14,241 nucleotides of DNA, taken from NCBI GenBank assembly GCA_017421885.1, contig JAFOHJ010000100.1, positions 1 through 14,241 on the forward strand. The letters run 5' to 3'. The DNA comes from Clostridia bacterium. Its GTDB lineage: Bacteria > Bacillota_A > Clostridia > Oscillospirales > Butyricicoccaceae. Positions 6,776 to 12,770 of this stretch are shown in pieces. The stretch's first letter is position 1, and each line of letters begins with the position of its first letter. Made by a program: the position numbers and the translations under genes. The notes under the pieces were generated by a model. That model was not told the origin of the DNA, did not search any database, and saw nothing but the letters and a program-made list of their open reading frames with translations.

Positions 6776-7681
6776 GTGAATATAACCCATCTTAAATATG
6801 CACTCGAGGTAGAAAAGACCGGTTCCATCACCAAAGCAGCCGAGAATCTCTTCATGGGCCAGCCTAACCTGAGCCGAGTCATCAAGGAGCTGGAGGATGC
6901 CACCGGCATAAAGATATTCAGTAGAACCTCCAAGGGTATCATCCCCACCGAAAACGGCAGGATCTTTCTTGACAGGGCAGCCGAGATAGTCAGACAGACC
7001 CAGGAGCTGGAGCATCTTTTCAAGAGTGAGTCGGGTGGCCGTCAGACTTTCCGCGCAGCAGGTCAGAGCTCCAGCAGCCTTCTCAACGCATATAACCGCA
7101 CGGTGGCAATACTTGCCGAAGAGAGCAATTACGACTGTCATCTTGTAGAATGTCAGTCCAGCGAGGCTCTCGAACTGGTGGCAAGGGGCGAATGCACCAT
7201 CGGTGTAATGCGTGCAGGCAGCGCCGATATCGAAACGATGCAGTCGGCTCTGTGGGAAAAGAACGTAAGGTGCCGTCCTGTAGGCAGCTTCAGATATGTG
7301 GTCATCCTTCCTAAAGATCATCCTCTGGCGGCAGAGCGCGAGATCACTCCTGCGATGCTCGAGCCCTACACTCTGGTCACCTCCAGCGAAAAGCGCGAAG
7401 TTGGCAGCGTGAGCCGAATGATCTATTATCAGTCGGTGGTGGCCTGCTATGCCAGCCTTGCCGATATAAACGACGGATATATGATCTCCCGTCCCATGCC
7501 AAAGAGCTCTATGGAGCGCTATGGCCTTGTAGTCAGGCCTTACAACAACGGCTGGGGCGAGATGACCGATCTTTTGATATATCGCGCAGATCATAAGTTT
7601 TATGATGCCGATACTATTTTTGCCGAGGAGTTCCGCAAATCCTATTGGGACCTCAATGGCGATAATATCGTAAAAGAATAA
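6776..7681 (+). CDS. LysR-family transcriptional regulator
   Basis: The protein has 301 residues, the normal family length. The N-terminal winged helix-turn-helix is clear: THLKYALEVEKTGSITKAAE, then NLSRVIKELEDATGIKIFSR and the wing TSKGIIPTENGRIFL. A linker helix (AAEIVRQTQELEHLF) leads to the periplasmic-binding-like effector domain, with VVILPKDHPLA and the Leu-rich LVTSSEK strand typical of substrate-binding lobes. Its ligand and targets are unknown; LysR proteins often control a neighbouring gene, but no divergent partner exists here. GTG at 6776 is chosen because AAAGGA (6761-6766) is 9 bases upstream. A TTG at 6737 lies inside the preceding hairpin and is rejected. An ATG-TAG minimal frame (6771-6776) directly precedes the start. 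No promoter is obvious, so it may be read from upstream. Confidence 0.92.
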   Translation: MNITHLKYALEVEKTGSITKAAENLFMGQPNLSRVIKELEDATGIKIFSRTSKGIIPTENGRIFLDRAAEIVRQTQELEHLFKSESGGRQTFRAAGQSSSSLLNAYNRTVAILAEESNYDCHLVECQSSEALELVARGECTIGVMRAGSADIETMQSALWEKNVRCRPVGSFRYVVILPKDHPLAAEREITPAMLEPYTLVTSSEKREVGSVSRMIYYQSVVACYASLADINDGYMISRPMPKSSMERYGLVVRPYNNGWGEMTDLLIYRADHKFYDADTIFAEEFRKSYWDLNGDNIVKE

Positions 7682-7695
7682 AATAAGTCATTTAC

Positions 7696-7740
7696 AGAAA
7701 AGACCTTTCCGTGATCTCGGAAAGGTCTTTTCTTTTTTTC
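7696..7740 (+). terminator. Intrinsic terminator after the LysR gene
   Basis: A perfect 16-base-pair stem (7696-7711 with 7718-7733, loop TGATCT) is followed by a T run (TTTTTTCTTTT). This is a textbook rho-independent terminator that insulates the hydrogenase gene. Confidence 0.95.
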
Positions 7741-7784
7741 TTTTCAATGCAGTATTAAGATACTATCAGATGTTTTTATGGCTG

Positions 7785-7813
7785 TTGAAAACAACGAAAA
7801 TCAATGATATGAT
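7785..7813 (+). promoter_or_regulatory. Sigma-A promoter of the hydrogenase gene
   Basis: TTGAAA (7785-7790), a 17-base spacer and TATGAT (7808-7813). With the strong terminator upstream and a terminator downstream, this makes the hydrogenase a single-gene unit with a leader of about 24 bases. Confidence 0.7.
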
Positions 7814-7843
7814 ATAGTAAAGAATTGAAAAGAGGAAATACCC

Positions 7844-9280
7844 ATGCAAAGATTTGATACAAAAGTTCAGTATCTCAGATACCGCGTTCTGCGAGAGGTC
7901 GCGCGTCATGCTTTTGACGACACTCTGCTTCAGAGCTTTTCCAGCATCCTAAGGCTTATTGCTCCCGGCCCCAAGCCCACCATGCGCTGCTGTGTATATA
8001 AAGAGCGTGCCATCCTTGCCGAGCGCATTCAGATAGCTATCGACGGCATAAAGGACGATGAATCCAGCGTCATCAAGGTAATTGATATCGCCTGCGACGA
8101 GTGTCCTGTAGGCGGATACGAAGTTTCAGTCGACTGCCGAGGTTGTATTGCTCACCGCTGCGAGGAGGCTTGTCCCCGCGGAGCCATTTATTTTGACGAT
8201 AATCAGAAGGCTCATATCGACAAGAGCAAATGCATCGAGTGCGGTAAATGTGCCTCGGTATGCCCTTATCAGGCTATTACCAACCGCAAGCGTCCCTGCA
8301 TCAGAAGCTGTAAGGTAAATGCCATTTCGATGAACGAGGATATGGTGGCCGTTATCGACGACAGTAAGTGCATCGAATGCGGCAGCTGTGTATATCAGTG
8401 TCCCTTCGGTGCTATTTCCGATAAGACATATATTATCGCTGTTGTTGAGGCCCTTAAGAAAGCTCTGCAGGATCCCGAAAACAATAAGGTATATGCAATT
8501 GTCGCCCCTGCTATTGCCAGTCAGTTCCGCGATGTCAAGCTGGGTCAGGTGGCAGCCGGACTTCTCAAGCTGGGCTTCGATGATGTTCTCGAGGTCGCGC
8601 TCGGCGCCGACATGGTAGCCTGGGAAGAGGCCAAAGAGCTGGTGGAGAAGGGATTCCTGACCAGTTCCTGCTGTCCTGCATTCGTAAAGTACATTGAAAA
8701 GCATCAGAAGGATATGCTCGAGCATAAGTCTCATAATATGTCGCCCATGGCATATCTGGGCATGAAGATCAAGGAACGCGAGCCCAATGCCAAGGTGGTC
8801 TTTATCGGTCCCTGCGTGGCAAAGAAGTCTGAGATACTCAGGCCCGAGGTAAGACCCTATGTTGACTATGTCCTTACCTTTGAAGAGCTTCAGGCGCTGT
8901 ATGGCAGCCGTGATATCATCCTCAGCGAGCTTGAAGAGGTCGAGTTTGGCGGTGCTTCCGGCTTCGGACGCGTATTTGCCCGCAGTGGCGGCCTGACCGA
9001 AGCGGTAAGGCGTGCGCTGGACGAGCAGGAGGTAGTTGGATTCGATCTCAAGCCAGTTATGTGTGACGGAATCGAAGAATGCCGTGCAGCTCTGCTCAAA
9101 GCACGCCACGGTTCTCTCGGCGGCAACTTTATCGAGGGCATGGCCTGTGTCGGCGGCTGCATAAACGGCGCCGGCTGTATCACCCACAGCCCCAGAAGCC
9201 GCGGTGAGGTTGATAAATACGGCCGCGCAGCGGGCGATCTGGGCATTAAAGATGCCATTGATCAGTGGGATAAAAAATAA
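7844..9280 (+). CDS. Monomeric [FeFe] hydrogenase, group B type, with N-terminal ferredoxin domain
   Basis: The protein has 478 residues. The N-terminal part carries iron-sulfur ligands: C98-x2-C101-x4-C106-x3-C110-P, then ferredoxin motifs C130-x2-C133-x2-C136-x3-C140-P and C176-x2-C179-x2-C182-x3-C186-P, with an extra C152-x3-C156 between them. The C-terminal hydrogenase large domain has the three H-cluster loops: SSCCP (C276, C277), GPCVAKKSE (C324) and EGMACVGGC (C435, C439). All four cysteines that hold the H-cluster cubane and the proton-relay cysteine C276 are present. The usual Met of MPCxxKKxE is Gly here, which I associate with group B enzymes. It should interconvert protons plus reduced ferredoxin and hydrogen in the cytoplasm; the physiological direction is unknown. 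No HydEFG maturases are in the window. AGAGGA precedes the ATG by 7 bases. Confidence 0.9.
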   Translation: MQRFDTKVQYLRYRVLREVARHAFDDTLLQSFSSILRLIAPGPKPTMRCCVYKERAILAERIQIAIDGIKDDESSVIKVIDIACDECPVGGYEVSVDCRGCIAHRCEEACPRGAIYFDDNQKAHIDKSKCIECGKCASVCPYQAITNRKRPCIRSCKVNAISMNEDMVAVIDDSKCIECGSCVYQCPFGAISDKTYIIAVVEALKKALQDPENNKVYAIVAPAIASQFRDVKLGQVAAGLLKLGFDDVLEVALGADMVAWEEAKELVEKGFLTSSCCPAFVKYIEKHQKDMLEHKSHNMSPMAYLGMKIKEREPNAKVVFIGPCVAKKSEILRPEVRPYVDYVLTFEELQALYGSRDIILSELEEVEFGGASGFGRVFARSGGLTEAVRRALDEQEVVGFDLKPVMCDGIEECRAALLKARHGSLGGNFIEGMACVGGCINGAGCITHSPRSRGEVDKYGRAAGDLGIKDAIDQWDKK

Positions 9281-9298
9281 TCAATACTTCGGATATAA

Positions 9299-9326
9299 GA
9301 AAAGCCTCCCACATGGGAGGCTTTTC
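9299..9326. terminator. Bidirectional intrinsic terminator between the hydrogenase and the membrane protein
   Basis: A 12-base-pair stem (9299-9310 with 9315-9326, loop ACAT) of the form AAAAGCCTCCC / GGGAGGCTTTT lies between two convergent stops. T runs are available on both strands. Confidence 0.88.
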
Positions 9327-9335
9327 GGGTAATGT

Positions 9336-10205
9336 TCAGTTTTCGTTGCTCTTTTTGATCTCACGGCATTCTTCAATGATATCTTCAACAGAGGGGATCT
9401 CGGAAGGATCACAGCTATCTGTAACAGCCTCCTCATTAAAGGTTTCGTCATCTACGTTGGATTCTTCATACTTCGGGGGAGGGCAGATATACCATGCCGC
9501 ACTGCAGAGAGCCATCGACACAACTATGAGCACATCGGCCAGACCGAAGGGATAGGGAGTTTCGGGAAGCGAGAAGATAAAGCTTGTAAGGCAGATGCCG
9601 GCAAAAAGGACGGCGCCCGTCACCGAGAAGCTGATGGTAAAGCTGCTGGAGCGATCCTTGAAACGCATATAAGCTACAAAATAGGCAGCGAGAAGAATAA
9701 AAGAGATGGCAACCATCTCGATGCCGTATTCTCGGATCACAGAGGCCTTTGAAGCGATATTTCTGTAGCAGTCAAGAAGATACACTCCTGCAAAGAAAAT
9801 CGGAGCAGAGGCCATTACAGCCGAAGCTTCGGCATCGGTGTTTTTCGATACCGATGTGATCATACCGGTGGCCGAAACAAGCAGAAGGCCGGTGCATACC
9901 ACCGAAATGACATTGATGGGCGAGCCTACCATGGCATATGCCCTGAGGAAGGCAGCAGCGATGCTAAGCAGTGATGCCAGCACAACAGAGGTTTTGAACA
10001 TATCATTGATCTCGTGATGTTCGGGGGCCGGCTGAGAGCCGATTTTAATGCTCAGAAAGGCAAGAATAAGCATAGAGGCTGCGATCATAATGTAATAGAG
10101 GGTCGGTTCGCCGCCATAGGGATAGGAAAAGGCGCGCCATGCACCCAGCGCAAGTCCGGGCACAAGTGCAGCGATCAGACCAAAGATTTTCTGATTAGTT
10201 TTCAT
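9336..10205 (-). CDS. Multi-pass membrane protein of unknown function
   Basis: I do not recognise this 289-residue protein. About eight hydrophobic segments are visible (roughly 8-26, 36-55, 70-90, 98-116, 129-147, 161-180, 190-212 and 222-241). They are joined by short loops and followed by a soluble acidic tail of about 48 residues (CPPPKYEESNVDDETF onward) ending in KKSNEN. No transporter signature, catalytic motif or charged residue pattern inside the membrane stands out. The start at 10205 (MKTNQKIFG) is chosen because the first membrane segment begins right after it. An ATG at 10226 and the longer frame to 10280 have no ribosome binding site, while AGGA lies about 12 bases before the chosen ATG (a weak site). 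It is divergent from spoIID across 119 bases and ends at the terminator shared with the hydrogenase. Confidence 0.8.
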   Translation of the reverse strand: MKTNQKIFGLIAALVPGLALGAWRAFSYPYGGEPTLYYIMIAASMLILAFLSIKIGSQPAPEHHEINDMFKTSVVLASLLSIAAAFLRAYAMVGSPINVISVVCTGLLLVSATGMITSVSKNTDAEASAVMASAPIFFAGVYLLDCYRNIASKASVIREYGIEMVAISFILLAAYFVAYMRFKDRSSSFTISFSVTGAVLFAGICLTSFIFSLPETPYPFGLADVLIVVSMALCSAAWYICPPPKYEESNVDDETFNEEAVTDSCDPSEIPSVEDIIEECREIKKSNEN

Positions 10206-10251
10206 AATATAGAATCCGTCCTGCATAGAATAATAGAGAAATGGGCAAGCT

Positions 10252-10280
10252 GTATTTTTGCCTAATATATAGTATACCAT
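10252..10280 (+). promoter_or_regulatory. Possible sigma-E-type promoter for spoIID
   Basis: GTATTTT (10252-10258), 14 bases, then TATACCAT (10273-10280) resembles the Bacillus mother-cell sigma-E pattern (kMATATT, about 14 bases, CATACAnT) with two mismatches in each half. spoIID is a sigma-E gene in B. subtilis, so the placement fits, but the match is modest. Confidence 0.35.
10271..10279 (-). promoter_or_regulatory. Possible extended -10 for the divergent membrane protein gene
   Basis: On the minus strand TGGTATACT (10279-10271) is an extended -10 element, about 66 bases upstream of the ATG at 10205. No good -35 hexamer is seen. It overlaps the plus-strand element proposed for spoIID, so the two could exclude one another. 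Confidence 0.35.
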
Positions 10281-10324
10281 AGTTTACAGGAAAAAACAGA
10301 AAACTTTTAGTGAAAGGAAGAAAA

Positions 10325-11326
10325 ATGAAAAGGCTGCTTACAGTAATGATGTTTTTAATGGCATTTGTTTATCTTATACCTCTATTCACGGTAGGACCGG
10401 GCGGGATCGCCGAGATAGAGCAGGGGAACGCACCGACCGATACGGAAGCAAAAGACACCTTTGACAGCCGCACAGAGATAACTCTGTGGAATGGTGAAGA
10501 GGTGCTCACGCTGCCACTTGATAAATATCTCAGAGGAGTGGTGGCCGCTGAAATGCCGGCATCATTCCCTGAAGAGGCGCTTAAAGCTCAGGCATTGGCT
10601 GCGCGCACATACACACTTTATCAGTTATCGCTTTATGAAAACGGAATGTCTATTCCCGAAAAACATCACGGAGCACAGCTTTGCTCCGACCATACCCACT
10701 GCAAAGCCTGGTGCGAGCTTGAAAGTGATGCCGATAAGAAGTGGGGGAATGAGGCCGATTTTTATCTCGATAAGATAGGCAAGGCGGTCGACGAAACTTG
10801 CGGGATTATTGCTACATACGGCGGACAGCCCATTGCGGCTGTATTCCATTCCACATCTTCCGAGCGCACCGAGAGCGCAGCCGCGGTGTGGGGCAATGAA
10901 ACCCCCTATCTTGTTAGTGTCGAGAGCCCCGGCAGCGAAGCATCGCCCAGGTATAAAGGTGAGGTACGCATAAGTCATGAAGAGTTTAAGGCAAAAATGC
11001 TTGAAACTCATCCCGATATGGATCTTTCATCCTCGCCCGATAAGTGGTTCAAGGCATCTCAGCGTTCAGAAGCCGGTGGTATTATTGATGTAGCGGTCGG
11101 CGGAGTCAGAGTAGAGGGTACGTGGCTCAGGCAGGTTCTTGGGCTGGATTCCACTAATTTTACATATTCTGTAAATGGAGATGAGCTGATTTTTTCAACT
11201 ACAGGATATGGACACGGCGTGGGCATGAGTCAGTATGGCGCAAAAGCGCTTGCAGAACAGGGAAAAACCTGCGAAGAGATAATAAAATGGTATTACACCG
11301 GGGTAGAACTGACCATCAAAACATGA
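10325..11326 (+). CDS. spoIID: Stage II sporulation protein D (engulfment lytic transglycosylase)
   Basis: The protein has 333 residues. SpoIID is a mother-cell membrane enzyme that cleaves glycan strands of septal peptidoglycan, working with SpoIIP and SpoIIM to drive engulfment. An N-terminal signal anchor (about 3-22) is followed by a short acidic linker. The core signature is DKYLRGVVAAEMPASFPEEA, with the putative catalytic glutamate E76, then LKAQALAARTY. The H114-x5-C120-x4-H125-C126 spacing equals, as I recall it, the zinc-ligand spacing reported for Clostridioides difficile SpoIID. The C-terminal FSTTGYGHGVGMSQYGAKAL is another family hallmark. The ATG at 10325 is preferred over GTG at 10310, because AAGGAAG (10314-10320) precedes it and the GTG overlaps that site. 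spoIIQ follows after 50 bases, an order also found in C. difficile. Confidence 0.95.
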   Translation: MKRLLTVMMFLMAFVYLIPLFTVGPGGIAEIEQGNAPTDTEAKDTFDSRTEITLWNGEEVLTLPLDKYLRGVVAAEMPASFPEEALKAQALAARTYTLYQLSLYENGMSIPEKHHGAQLCSDHTHCKAWCELESDADKKWGNEADFYLDKIGKAVDETCGIIATYGGQPIAAVFHSTSSERTESAAAVWGNETPYLVSVESPGSEASPRYKGEVRISHEEFKAKMLETHPDMDLSSSPDKWFKASQRSEAGGIIDVAVGGVRVEGTWLRQVLGLDSTNFTYSVNGDELIFSTTGYGHGVGMSQYGAKALAEQGKTCEEIIKWYYTGVELTIKT

Positions 11327-11329
11327 TCT

Positions 11330-11359
11330 GAATAAAAAGGCACCTCCGGGCAGATAATA
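11330..11359 (+). promoter_or_regulatory. Forespore-type (sigma F/G) promoter for spoIIQ
   Basis: GAATA (11330-11334), a 15-base spacer and GCAGATAATA (11350-11359) match the sigma-F pattern (GywTA, 15, GgnrAnAnTw) except at two positions. Read as sigma-G (GnATR, 18, CATnnTA) only one base differs. spoIIQ is a forespore sigma-F gene in B. subtilis. The expected start is about 11364-11368, which would leave a very short leader. Confidence 0.5.
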
Positions 11360-11372
11360 GGCTCGGAGGTGC
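11340..11372 (+). promoter_or_regulatory. Hairpin covering the spoIIQ Shine-Dalgarno sequence
   Basis: GCACCTCCGGGC (11340-11351) pairs with GCTCGGAGGTGC (11361-11372) over 12 pairs, one of them G.T, around the loop AGATAATAG. The right arm contains GGAGGTG, the ribosome binding site of spoIIQ, whose ATG is at 11377. No T run follows, so it is not an ordinary terminator. RNA that starts upstream of 11340 can fold and hide the site. Confidence 0.7.
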
Positions 11373-11376
11373 TGTT

Positions 11377-12132
11377 ATGAACAACAAAGACAAGCTGAAG
11401 TCAAAGCTGGCTTGGTTTACAGACGACAAAGGATTCTACATAATCCTTATGCTGTGCGTTTTCGCTATTGGCATTTCGGGTTATGTTCTGTATTCCGGCC
11501 CTGATACGGGCAGCAATGACGATTATGATATCTCCCTTGAGGGAGGCCTGCCTTCGTCGGGAGAGGCACAGACGGTAAAGCCGCAGGGGATCCCCAAGGC
11601 TGATATTACCTTTAAGGATGAAGAAGAACCTGCAGAGGTGCAGAAAGAGCTTCCTGAGCCTGCAGAAGAAAAGACAGAGCAGGGTAGGGGAGAGGCTGCT
11701 GAGACATGGATATTCAAACGCAGCCCCAAATATACTTTCCCGGTCAGCGGCGAGGTCATACGCGGCTTTTCAGACGACCGGCTTCTGTTTGACGATACCA
11801 TGGGCGACTGGCGTACCCATTGCGGAGTCGATCTTTCATGTGCCGAAGGCGACAGGGTATTTGCCATTGCCGATGGAAGTGTGACTGAGGTATTTGACGA
11901 CCCTCTGATGGGGACTGTTATCGTTCTCTCCCATGAAGATGGGCTCGAGAGCCGGTATTGCGGTCTTACCCCCACTACGCCAATTTCGGCAGGTGATTCG
12001 GTCGTTATGGGTCAGGAAATAGGGTTTGCCGGAAACACGAACAAGAGTGAAAGCGCTATGGCATGTCACCTCCATTTCGAGGTTCTGCAAAATGGCGAAT
12101 ATATAGACCCCATGTCGCTCAAATACGAATGA
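11377..12132 (+). CDS. spoIIQ: SpoIIQ-like M23 (LytM) peptidase-domain protein
   Basis: The protein has 251 residues. A basic N-terminus (NNKDKLKSK) and one membrane segment (about 19-38) are followed by an acidic, Glu/Pro-rich spacer (about 45-108) and an M23 domain (about 118-245). The metallopeptidase residues look complete: H148 and D152 in HCGVDLS and HLHFEV with H231 and H233. SpoIIQ is made in the forespore, spans the inner spore membrane and docks with SpoIIIAH of the mother cell to form the feeding channel. B. subtilis SpoIIQ has lost catalytic residues, while clostridial forms often keep them, as here. The assignment as SpoIIQ rests on this architecture plus adjacency to spoIID. GGAGGTG is 5 bases before the ATG but is part of a hairpin. 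spoIIIID-type or spoIIID genes do not follow; a terminator does. Confidence 0.88.
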   Translation: MNNKDKLKSKLAWFTDDKGFYIILMLCVFAIGISGYVLYSGPDTGSNDDYDISLEGGLPSSGEAQTVKPQGIPKADITFKDEEEPAEVQKELPEPAEEKTEQGRGEAAETWIFKRSPKYTFPVSGEVIRGFSDDRLLFDDTMGDWRTHCGVDLSCAEGDRVFAIADGSVTEVFDDPLMGTVIVLSHEDGLESRYCGLTPTTPISAGDSVVMGQEIGFAGNTNKSESAMACHLHFEVLQNGEYIDPMSLKYE

Positions 12133-12139
12133 CCTGCGG

Positions 12140-12175
12140 AAACAGCTCCTTTTTCAGGGAGCTGTTTTTTGTTTA
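12140..12175 (+). terminator. Intrinsic terminator after spoIIQ
   Basis: AAACAGCTCC (12140-12149) pairs with GGAGCTGTTT (12158-12167) around an 8-base loop and continues into TTTTTTGTTTATT. It ends the spoIID-spoIIQ unit. Confidence 0.92.
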
Positions 12176-12288
12176 TTACGGGGCATTTGTATATAGATTT
12201 CAGATGCATATAAAATCAAGAGTGACCTTGCTTAATAGGAGTGCTTCAGAAGTACTTTTGGTGAACTCCTGCTTAAGAACGATCTGAG

Positions 12289-12322
12289 CCGAAGTATTGA
12301 ACCGTTGTTTAAGATACTTCGG
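12289..12322. repeat. Inverted repeat CCGAAGTAT / ATACTTCGG
   Basis: CCGAAGTAT (12289-12297) and ATACTTCGG (12314-12322) are perfect inverted copies of 9 bases around a 16-base loop. It is located just before the promoter-like sequence at 12324. No T run follows on either strand. Confidence 0.6.
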
Positions 12323-12323
12323 A

Positions 12324-12353
12324 ATGACAGAAATATCCGTTGTTGAGTATACT
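12324..12353 (+). promoter_or_regulatory. Sigma-A-like promoter inside the gene-poor stretch
   Basis: ATGACA (12324-12329), an 18-base spacer and TATACT (12348-12353) give five of six matches to each consensus hexamer. It points into the gene-poor region, away from spoIIQ. A transcript from about 12360 would run to the hairpin at 12726-12748, which is followed by a T-rich tract. No reading frame accounts for it. Confidence 0.4.
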
Positions 12354-12711
12354 TGTGAAAAGGATAGCTACCTCCTGTCATATTACCAAACGGCATGAAA
12401 AGGCCTCATTTTTCGCAAACTAAATAATACGACAAGTTGAAAAAAACGCGCAAGCATTTCGACTTTACAATTAACTGTACAAAGCATTTTGGAGGCCGTT
12501 TTTGAGATGCTATGGAAATAATTGGACTGCATTTAAGCGCAGAGGGAAAGTTGATGCACGAGTACTTAAGTTTATAGCTGAGTTCATTTACTTGGGATAA
12601 GGACAATGCAACCGATTTTTTAATGGGCATAAAAGAAGAACCTCGCAAATCTCAGGTACAAAGATCGTGAAGACCGATGTACTATAGATATGCGAGGCTC
12701 GTTGTTGAGTA
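12338..12711 (+). repeat. 12-base direct repeat CGTTGTTGAGTA
   Basis: Exact copies lie at 12338-12349 and 12700-12711, 362 bases apart. The first overlaps the -10 of the promoter-like sequence; the second directly follows the long hairpin. They bracket most of the gene-poor stretch and could be the target duplication or ends of a decayed element. Confidence 0.55.
12638..12700. repeat. Long imperfect hairpin in the gene-poor stretch
   Basis: GAACCTCGCAAATCT (12638-12652) pairs with AGATATGCGAGGCTC (12686-12700), with two mismatches in 15. The pairing resumes further in (GGTAC with GTAC-like bases) and an inner ATCG/CGAT stem (12664-12667, 12675-12678) closes the top. It could be a structured RNA or an element end. 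Confidence 0.55.
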
Positions 12712-12725
12712 CTTATCAGATTGGT

Positions 12726-12748
12726 TCCGAAGCACTAAAAGCTTCGGA
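12726..12748. terminator. Weak hairpin with T-rich trailer
   Basis: TCCGAAGC (12726-12733) and GCTTCGGA (12741-12748) form an 8-base-pair stem with a 7-base loop. On the plus strand it is followed by TATTGTATTTATTATTT, an interrupted T tract, so it could end a plus-strand transcript. On the minus strand, downstream of the leucine-rich-repeat gene, no T run follows, so it is a poor terminator for that gene. Confidence 0.4.
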
Positions 12749-12770
12749 TATTGTATTTATTATTTAGCAT

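Larger units (their letters stand above)
12133..12770. other. 638-base stretch without a convincing gene, between convergent genes
   Basis: Both flanking genes end here, so no promoter region is needed, yet after the spoIIQ terminator almost 600 bases remain. The stretch is visibly more A+T-rich than its neighbours. It holds a promoter-like sequence, four inverted repeats and a 12-base direct repeat (listed separately). A minus-strand frame at 12406-12648 (80 codons, rich in Ser, Lys and Cys) has no recognised motif and no ribosome binding site. On the plus strand, one frame over about 12427-12668 looks protein-like but contains two stops, so it may be a decayed gene. I see no transposase or RNA family that I can name. 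Confidence 0.6.

Noticed and set aside
6659..7594. Minus-strand frame of 311 codons opposite the LysR gene
   Set aside because: It is antisense to a clear LysR protein and overlaps the end of the PBP gene, with no start signals.
8126..9187. Minus-strand frame of 353 codons opposite the hydrogenase gene
   Set aside because: The sense strand encodes all hydrogenase motifs; the antisense product has no recognisable domain or start signal.
11340..11372. Hairpin between spoIID and spoIIQ as a normal transcription terminator
   Set aside because: No T run follows and its right arm is the spoIIQ ribosome binding site, so a terminator reading is less likely than translational control.
12406..12648. 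80-codon minus-strand frame in the gene-poor stretch
   Set aside because: No ribosome binding site, no promoter, no motif; it is described within the gene-poor stretch rather than called a gene.
12140..12770. CRISPR array or known structured RNA (tmRNA, 6S, RNase P, SRP) in the gene-poor stretch
   Set aside because: There are no regularly spaced repeats, and none of the conserved core sequences of those RNAs can be seen.
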